Shown here one piece after another: positions 6,762 through 10,260 of a stretch of 10,260 nt of DNA. The notes under the pieces are model-generated. The model saw nothing but the letters and a program-made list of their open reading frames with translations, ran no database searches and was not told the origin of the DNA. Position numbers and translations under genes: made by a program. Where the stretch lies: assembly GCA_964541525.1 (NCBI GenBank), contig CAZIQF010000041.1:1-10260 (forward strand). The letters are read 5' to 3'. Source of the DNA: UBA1737 sp964541525. Its GTDB lineage: Bacteria > Bacillota_I > Bacilli_A > ML615J-28 > CAG-313. The first letter of the stretch is position 1; each line of letters begins with the position of its first letter.

Positions 6762-8789
6762 ATGAAAAACTTAAAAAGAATTTTAGTGACAATTGTAGTT
6801 ATTGTTTTTATGCTTACACTTAGTGCGTGTTTTGGTAATTCAGACGTAACTACATATTATCAAGTTAATTTTGAAACCAATGGTGGTTCAAAAATTGAAT
6901 CTGTGTCAATTGCAGCAGGTGAAAAAGTTACTGAACCTGTTGCACCTACTAAAGAAGGATATAAATTTTTGGGTTGGTATGAAGATAAAGCATTAACCAA
7001 AACATATGATTTTGAAACTTTAGTAAATGGTAACTTAACAATCTATGCAAGTTGGGAGGCAGAACAAATGATCTTAGTTCTTGACTCACAATTAAGCAAT
7101 TCATTAATTGAACATAATGCTAATAAAGAAGAAAAAGAAAACAAGCGAACTGAATTCTTTGATTTAGCAAAACCTTACTATGTAGGTGATGATAATGCTT
7201 GGAATGCAAAACCTAATGTAACATTTATTTCGTATAATCCAGAAACTGGAGAAACAAAACCAATTTCAGTTCAATCATGGAAATATGAAATTAATGTAAC
7301 AAACGATGCTGGTAAAAAAATTGATTTAAGAGATTCTGACTTAATTGACGCAGTTGATTATACTGAATGTACAGTTGATTTTAGTGAGAAAGCAATTGGT
7401 GGCACTTTTACAATCTCAGTTGTTCCAACTGGACTTACAGACAAACAATTAGCTGATGTTGAAAAATACACTACTGTATTTACTGTAAATGTAATTGATG
7501 GCTATAATGTTTACTCAGGAATAGAACTTGCATATATGGAAAATCGTACATCAGGTGATGAAGCAACTGCTTGGACTGAATTTAAAATTGCAAAAGGCCT
7601 AGATTTGGACTATCAACCTGCTAACCTAATTCTACAAAAATCAGTTGAAGTAAAAGGCCAAGATTTACCTACATATTTCTTCTATCAGGAAAGCGAATTA
7701 AGTAAATCAGATTCTGATTATGAACGAGCATTAGGCTCGATGAAGGATTTTAAATCAATTTACATGAAAATTGTGGAAGCAAATGAAGAATTTAAAATTC
7801 TAGGCAACTATTTTACATTATCATTTGAAACATTAAAAGAAATTGTTCGAGAAAGAGATGCAATTACTCCTGAAGGTGAAGTTATCAGTCATTCAAACCT
7901 ATTCAGATTTGAAGGGGATGCTTCTGGCCAAGTAATTATGGAAGACTTAAACGTTGTAGGTAATGCCCCACGTGTAGAAAATAGTGTTAAAGCAGGCGGA
8001 GCAATTATGAATAAAGTAGAAGGGCCTAAATTTACGATTCGCAATACAATCACTGCTTGTTGCTTTATTTCATTCTTCCCTGAAAGTACAGATGCTGAAT
8101 ATTTAATTGAGCAATGTAAAGCGTATGATTCTTTTAACTGTTTTGTCTATAACTGGGGTTCAAATAATGTAAAAATTCAAGATAGTGAAATGATTGGTGC
8201 TGGTGGGCCTGTGATTATTCAAGATCATGTTAATCCAACTGTTGATGGAGGTCGCGTACCTAACACTATAGTTATTAATTCAAAATTAGAATCATATGTA
8301 ACAGGTGCAGAAGGTTGGTTTACAATTGTTAAAGCAAGTGTAATTGTCCCACAAGTAAAAGCTTTAAATCAAATTTTTGCTCCAGCAAGCCGTTCATTCT
8401 TAAAAGCAAGTCAAGATGGTAGTTTACAATTCTTTAATCTGGTTTGTGTAAATAAATCTGGTAGTAGTGAAGGCCTATCAGCTGAAAAGGTTAGCGGTTC
8501 ATTAACAATTGATAGTGCAGTATTTGATTATGGTGCTACTAATCCATATTTAAAGGCTATGCTTGATCAAACATTTACTGCTGGTGCTCCAACTTTCCAA
8601 ACAAGTGCATCAAATTTACAATCAGGCTATGGATATTTTAATGGTAATGGCCTAGTTGATATCACTGGTAGTATGATTCAAGATCCAACTAATCCAATCT
8701 TTGCTGGTGATTACTTATGTTTATACTATAATGGTATGGCTATCACAATGGGGTATGGTCCAGCTGGTGAAATTTATTTAAGTGAATAA
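6762..8789 (+). CDS. Surface lipoprotein with InlB-type repeat and possible beta-helix region
   Basis: A 675-residue predicted lipoprotein. The basic start and hydrophobic stretch end in lipobox LSAC with Cys23, so it should be lipidated and held on the outer face of the membrane. Residues 33-100 form one Listeria-Bacteroides/InlB-type repeat (Flg_new-like): VNFETNGG, then EGYKFLGWYED, then TIYASWE. The remainder is unrecognised. Its part at about 375-540 alternates short hydrophobic strands with Asn/Gly turns (for example VIMEDLNVVGNAP and VKIQDSEMIGAGGPVIIQD), which suggests a right-handed beta-helix like those of pectin-lyase-fold proteins; this is inference. ATG 6762 is chosen because AGGAAAGGA lies about 7 bases upstream and it gives a clean signal peptide. 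A GTG at 6732 is in frame but overlaps the previous gene and adds a charged head. It is the last gene of the exporter operon, 16 bases after the Ig-like gene. Confidence 0.85.
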   Translation: MKNLKRILVTIVVIVFMLTLSACFGNSDVTTYYQVNFETNGGSKIESVSIAAGEKVTEPVAPTKEGYKFLGWYEDKALTKTYDFETLVNGNLTIYASWEAEQMILVLDSQLSNSLIEHNANKEEKENKRTEFFDLAKPYYVGDDNAWNAKPNVTFISYNPETGETKPISVQSWKYEINVTNDAGKKIDLRDSDLIDAVDYTECTVDFSEKAIGGTFTISVVPTGLTDKQLADVEKYTTVFTVNVIDGYNVYSGIELAYMENRTSGDEATAWTEFKIAKGLDLDYQPANLILQKSVEVKGQDLPTYFFYQESELSKSDSDYERALGSMKDFKSIYMKIVEANEEFKILGNYFTLSFETLKEIVRERDAITPEGEVISHSNLFRFEGDASGQVIMEDLNVVGNAPRVENSVKAGGAIMNKVEGPKFTIRNTITACCFISFFPESTDAEYLIEQCKAYDSFNCFVYNWGSNNVKIQDSEMIGAGGPVIIQDHVNPTVDGGRVPNTIVINSKLESYVTGAEGWFTIVKASVIVPQVKALNQIFAPASRSFLKASQDGSLQFFNLVCVNKSGSSEGLSAEKVSGSLTIDSAVFDYGATNPYLKAMLDQTFTAGAPTFQTSASNLQSGYGYFNGNGLVDITGSMIQDPTNPIFAGDYLCLYYNGMAITMGYGPAGEIYLSE

Positions 8790-8797
8790 AAATGATT

Positions 8798-8828
8798 AAG
8801 AACTTTAGAAAATTCTAAAGTTCTTTTT
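8798..8828 (+). terminator. Intrinsic terminator of the ABC/lipoprotein operon
   Basis: AAGAACTTTAG (8798-8808) pairs perfectly with CTAAAGTTCTT (8815-8825) around a 6-base loop that can close further, and a T-run ends at 8828. It begins 8 bases past the lipoprotein stop codon and closes the four-gene operon. Confidence 0.9.
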
Positions 8829-8876
8829 ATGCAATATAAAAATAAAACAATTATGCAATATAAAAATAAAACAATT
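8829..8876. repeat. Perfect 24-bp tandem duplication
   Basis: Bases 8829-8852 are repeated exactly at 8853-8876. The unit begins ATGCAATATAAAA and ends AAAACAATT. The second copy ends on the first T of the -35 hexamer of the antiporter promoter. Two exact adjacent copies suggest a recent slippage or duplication event. It is not a CRISPR, since there is no spacer between the copies. Confidence 0.97.
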
Positions 8877-8904
8877 TGACTTATATAACAAAAAATGGTA
8901 TAAT
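8876..8904 (+). promoter_or_regulatory. Strong sigma-A-type promoter of the antiporter gene
   Basis: TTGACT (8876-8881), a 17-base spacer and TATAAT (8899-8904) with an upstream TG (8896-8897) form a near-consensus promoter with an extended -10. Initiation near 8911 gives a leader of about 22 bases with AAGGAG at 8920-8925. No operator-like palindrome is seen, so expression is probably constitutive. Confidence 0.88.
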
Positions 8905-8932
8905 ATTTTAAAAACAAAAAAGGAGAAATAAA

Positions 8933-9943
8933 ATGGGTAATTTTGGTGCATTTTTTCCAATAACATCAAATGTATGGATTGCAGTTTTGCTACTAGTTGT
9001 TGGATTTATCTTTATAATTAAAGGCGGAGATTTTTTTGTAGATGCTTCAATATGGGTCGCTGAAGTGTTACATATGCCAAAATTTTTAATTGGTGCGACC
9101 ATTGTGAGTTTAGCTACAACTTTGCCAGAATTAATCGTATCGGTTATTGCGGTATCAGGTGGTAATTTTGAAATATCAATAGGAAATGCGATTGGTAGTG
9201 TAACTGCAAATACTGGTTTAATTTTAGCTATCAGTGCAATTTTTGTTAGTGGTACAATTAATAGCAGAAGAGATTTTGGCGTTAAATCAATTTTGATTGT
9301 TTTATCGATGGTTGTTATTTTAACCTTTAGCTTAACAGGTAAGTTTGGTTATCTTCCAAGTATTTTATTGGCTTTGATCTTTATATATTATATGTATGAA
9401 ACGATTTCTTCGGCTAAAAAAAGTAATAGTACTGAAACGGGAAATGAATCAAATGCTATTGTTTCAAAAGATAAGAAAACTATAATTATAAATATAATTA
9501 AGTTTTTAGTGGGTACAGCGGGAATTGTATTAGGTGCTGATCTATTAGTAGAAAATGCAAAAGTAGTAGCACTTTCGATTGGTATTAGTGAAGGGATTAT
9601 TGCAATAACTTTAGTAGCGGTAGGTACAAGTTTACCAGAATTAATTACAACAATTACTTCGATTGTGAAAAAACAAGGAGAATTAGGTGTCGGAAATATT
9701 ATTGGTGCTAATATAATTGACTTGGTACTAATTTTACCAATATGTTCGTTTATCAGTAAAGGCCAATTAATTGTTGGTGAACAAAATATGTATTTAGACA
9801 TGCCATTTTGTTTGGCTCTTTCAGTATTAGCGGTAGTACCACCACTTGTTACTAAAAAATTTCATAAATGGCAAGGGATTCTGATGTTGCTTGTTTACAT
9901 AACTTATATTGTATTAGCTGCCACACTTTATAGTTCAATTTAA
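8933..9943 (+). CDS. CaCA-family calcium/sodium antiporter (YrbG-like)
   Basis: A 336-residue polytopic membrane protein that should exchange Ca2+ for Na+ (or H+) across the cytoplasmic membrane. It has the two inverted alpha-repeats of the Na_Ca_ex family. The first is ATTLPEL (61-67, Glu66) followed by GNAIGSVTANTG (84-95). The second is GTSLPEL (231-237, Glu236) followed by GNIIGANIIDLV (254-265). The halves are joined by a hydrophilic cytoplasmic loop (about 158-183, rich in Lys, Ser and Asn). About ten membrane segments and the length fit the bacterial YrbG/TIGR00367 group. In repeat 1 the usual GSN motif reads GSVTAN, a small deviation near the ion site. The start is ATG 8933 with AAGGAG seven bases upstream. 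It has its own promoter and terminator, so it is monocistronic and not part of the upstream exporter operon. Ion preference cannot be decided from sequence alone. Confidence 0.93.
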   Translation: MGNFGAFFPITSNVWIAVLLLVVGFIFIIKGGDFFVDASIWVAEVLHMPKFLIGATIVSLATTLPELIVSVIAVSGGNFEISIGNAIGSVTANTGLILAISAIFVSGTINSRRDFGVKSILIVLSMVVILTFSLTGKFGYLPSILLALIFIYYMYETISSAKKSNSTETGNESNAIVSKDKKTIIINIIKFLVGTAGIVLGADLLVENAKVVALSIGISEGIIAITLVAVGTSLPELITTITSIVKKQGELGVGNIIGANIIDLVLILPICSFISKGQLIVGEQNMYLDMPFCLALSVLAVVPPLVTKKFHKWQGILMLLVYITYIVLAATLYSSI

Positions 9944-9955
9944 AAGATAACATTT

Positions 9956-9988
9956 AAAATATATGAGAAAAAACTCATATATTTTTTT
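9956..9988 (+). terminator. Intrinsic terminator of the antiporter gene
   Basis: A 12-bp stem (AAAATATATGAG at 9956-9967 with CTCATATATTTT at 9974-9985) encloses an A6 loop and continues as a T-tract to 9988. It lies 13 bases after the antiporter stop codon and insulates it from the rRNA-type promoters downstream. Confidence 0.88.
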
Positions 9989-10020
9989 ATTAAGCATATA
10001 ATAAAAACGAATGAAATACG

Positions 10021-10054
10021 AAAAAAGCAAAAAAGATAAAAAAAAGTAAAAAAA
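10021..10054 (+). promoter_or_regulatory. A-tract region, possible UP element of the rRNA-type promoter
   Basis: Runs of A separated by single G, C or T bases lie directly upstream of the -35 at 10069. Such A-tracts upstream of rRNA promoters bind the RNA polymerase alpha subunit or bend DNA. The position fits, but the whole genome is AT-rich, so this is suggestive only. Confidence 0.4.
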
Positions 10055-10068
10055 TGCGAGCATATTGT

Positions 10069-10097
10069 TTGCTTGAAAAAGGAAAATGTAGTATAAT
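10069..10097 (+). promoter_or_regulatory. rRNA-operon-type promoter P1
   Basis: TTGCTT (10069-10074), a 17-base spacer and TATAAT (10092-10097). The 13-base block TAGTATAATATTA around the -10 recurs exactly in the second promoter 117 bases downstream. Tandem matched promoters ahead of a boxA-type leader are usual for rRNA operons in Bacilli. Confidence 0.8.
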
Positions 10098-10139
10098 ATT
10101 ATAGCCTATGTAATAGATAGATAAAATATTATATAGTTG

Positions 10140-10169
10140 TTGATAAAGCAAACGAAAAAATCTTTTATA
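10140..10169 (+). promoter_or_regulatory. Weak candidate promoter between P1 and P2
   Basis: TTGATA (10140-10145) precedes TTTATA (10164-10169) with an 18-base spacer. It is much weaker than the flanking promoters and may be chance. Confidence 0.2.
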
Positions 10170-10185
10170 AAAAAGAGCATTATAT

Positions 10186-10214
10186 TTGCTATAAAGTAAA
10201 GAATATAGTATAAT
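10186..10214 (+). promoter_or_regulatory. rRNA-operon-type promoter P2
   Basis: TTGCTA (10186-10191), a 17-base spacer and TATAAT (10209-10214), with the same flanks as P1. Initiation would fall near G10220/G10221. A G start is the kind known from Bacillus subtilis rRNA promoters, whose output follows GTP levels; applying that here is inference. Confidence 0.8.
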
Positions 10215-10220
10215 ATTAAG

Positions 10221-10238
10221 GATGCTTGAAAAAGCATC
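10221..10238 (+). promoter_or_regulatory. Perfect GAAA-loop hairpin in the rRNA leader, boxB-like
   Basis: GATGCTT (10221-10227) pairs perfectly with AAGCATC (10232-10238) around a GAAA tetraloop. No T-run follows, so it is not a terminator. Its place just upstream of a boxA-like sequence mirrors the boxB-boxA order of rRNA antitermination leaders. It would sit at the very 5' end of the P2 transcript. Confidence 0.65.
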
Positions 10239-10247
10239 AAAAGAAAT

Positions 10248-10260
10248 TGATCTTTGAAAA
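10248..10260 (+). promoter_or_regulatory. boxA-like antitermination element of a 16S rRNA leader, cut by the window edge
   Basis: TGATCTTTGAAAA matches the CTTTGAAAA core of Bacilli rRNA leaders, where boxA binds NusB/NusE (S10) and prevents Rho-dependent or premature termination. The 16S rRNA gene is expected shortly beyond the right edge; none of it is inside the window. Confidence 0.75.

Noticed and set aside
8829..8876. CRISPR-like repeat
   Set aside because: There are only two copies, directly adjacent with no spacer, and no cas genes nearby. It is a simple tandem duplication.
9388..9801. Antisense open frame of 137 codons opposite the antiporter gene
   Set aside because: It is a mirror of a well-supported membrane protein gene, shows no family motif, and has no ribosome binding site on the minus strand. 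Shorter antisense frames near 4596-4799, 6592-6792 and 8908-9102 were dropped for the same reason.
10221..10238. Hairpin read as a transcription terminator
   Set aside because: No T-run follows the stem. It lies between a strong promoter and a boxA-like element, so a leader role fits better.

Overview
The window is about 10 kb of very AT-rich bacterial DNA with seven protein-coding genes, all on the + strand. TGA is used as a stop (the permease gene ends with TGA at 6304-6306) and Trp is encoded by TGG, so this is the standard bacterial code and not the Mycoplasma/Spiroplasma code. The base composition, Gram-positive-style ribosome binding sites (AGGAG/GGAG about 5-8 bases before ATG), sigma-A-type promoters, a lipobox lipoprotein and a Bacillus-like rRNA leader suggest a low-GC Bacilli/Firmicutes lineage, possibly a standard-code relative of the Mollicutes such as Acholeplasmatales, RF39 or an Erysipelotrichia-like group. 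The lineage is an inference.

Layout. 113-1117 encodes a type I L-asparaginase. 1181-2101 encodes an M28-like zinc peptidase carrying an unusual inserted transmembrane hairpin, and it is closed by a strong terminator at 2129-2159. A roughly 400-base gene-free stretch then holds two promoter candidates. 2503-8789 is a tight four-gene cluster with gaps of 3, 4 and 16 bases, closed by a terminator at 8798-8828. Its genes are: an ABC ATPase fused to a large polytopic membrane region with YwaF/TMEM164-like motifs; a 557-residue ABC permease-like protein; a small membrane-anchored protein with an Ig-like (BIG2-type) domain; and a 675-residue lipoprotein with an InlB-type repeat and a possible beta-helix region. 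Next come a 24-bp tandem duplication and a near-consensus promoter driving a monocistronic CaCA-family Ca2+/Na+ antiporter (8933-9943), with its own terminator at 9956-9988.

The last 270 bases contain no gene but look like the start of a ribosomal RNA operon: A-tracts, two matching strong promoters (TTGCTT/TTGCTA, 17-base spacers, TATAAT), a perfect GAAA-capped hairpin and a boxA-like element running into the window edge. The 16S gene itself would lie just outside.

The best candidate for an undescribed system is the 2503-8789 operon. It pairs an ABC exporter, whose ATPase is fused to a possible lipid-modifying or polytopic sensor domain, with two dedicated extracytoplasmic proteins. Its substrate cannot be read from the sequence. 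Likely options are export of a lipid, peptide or antimicrobial, or surface-protein handling.
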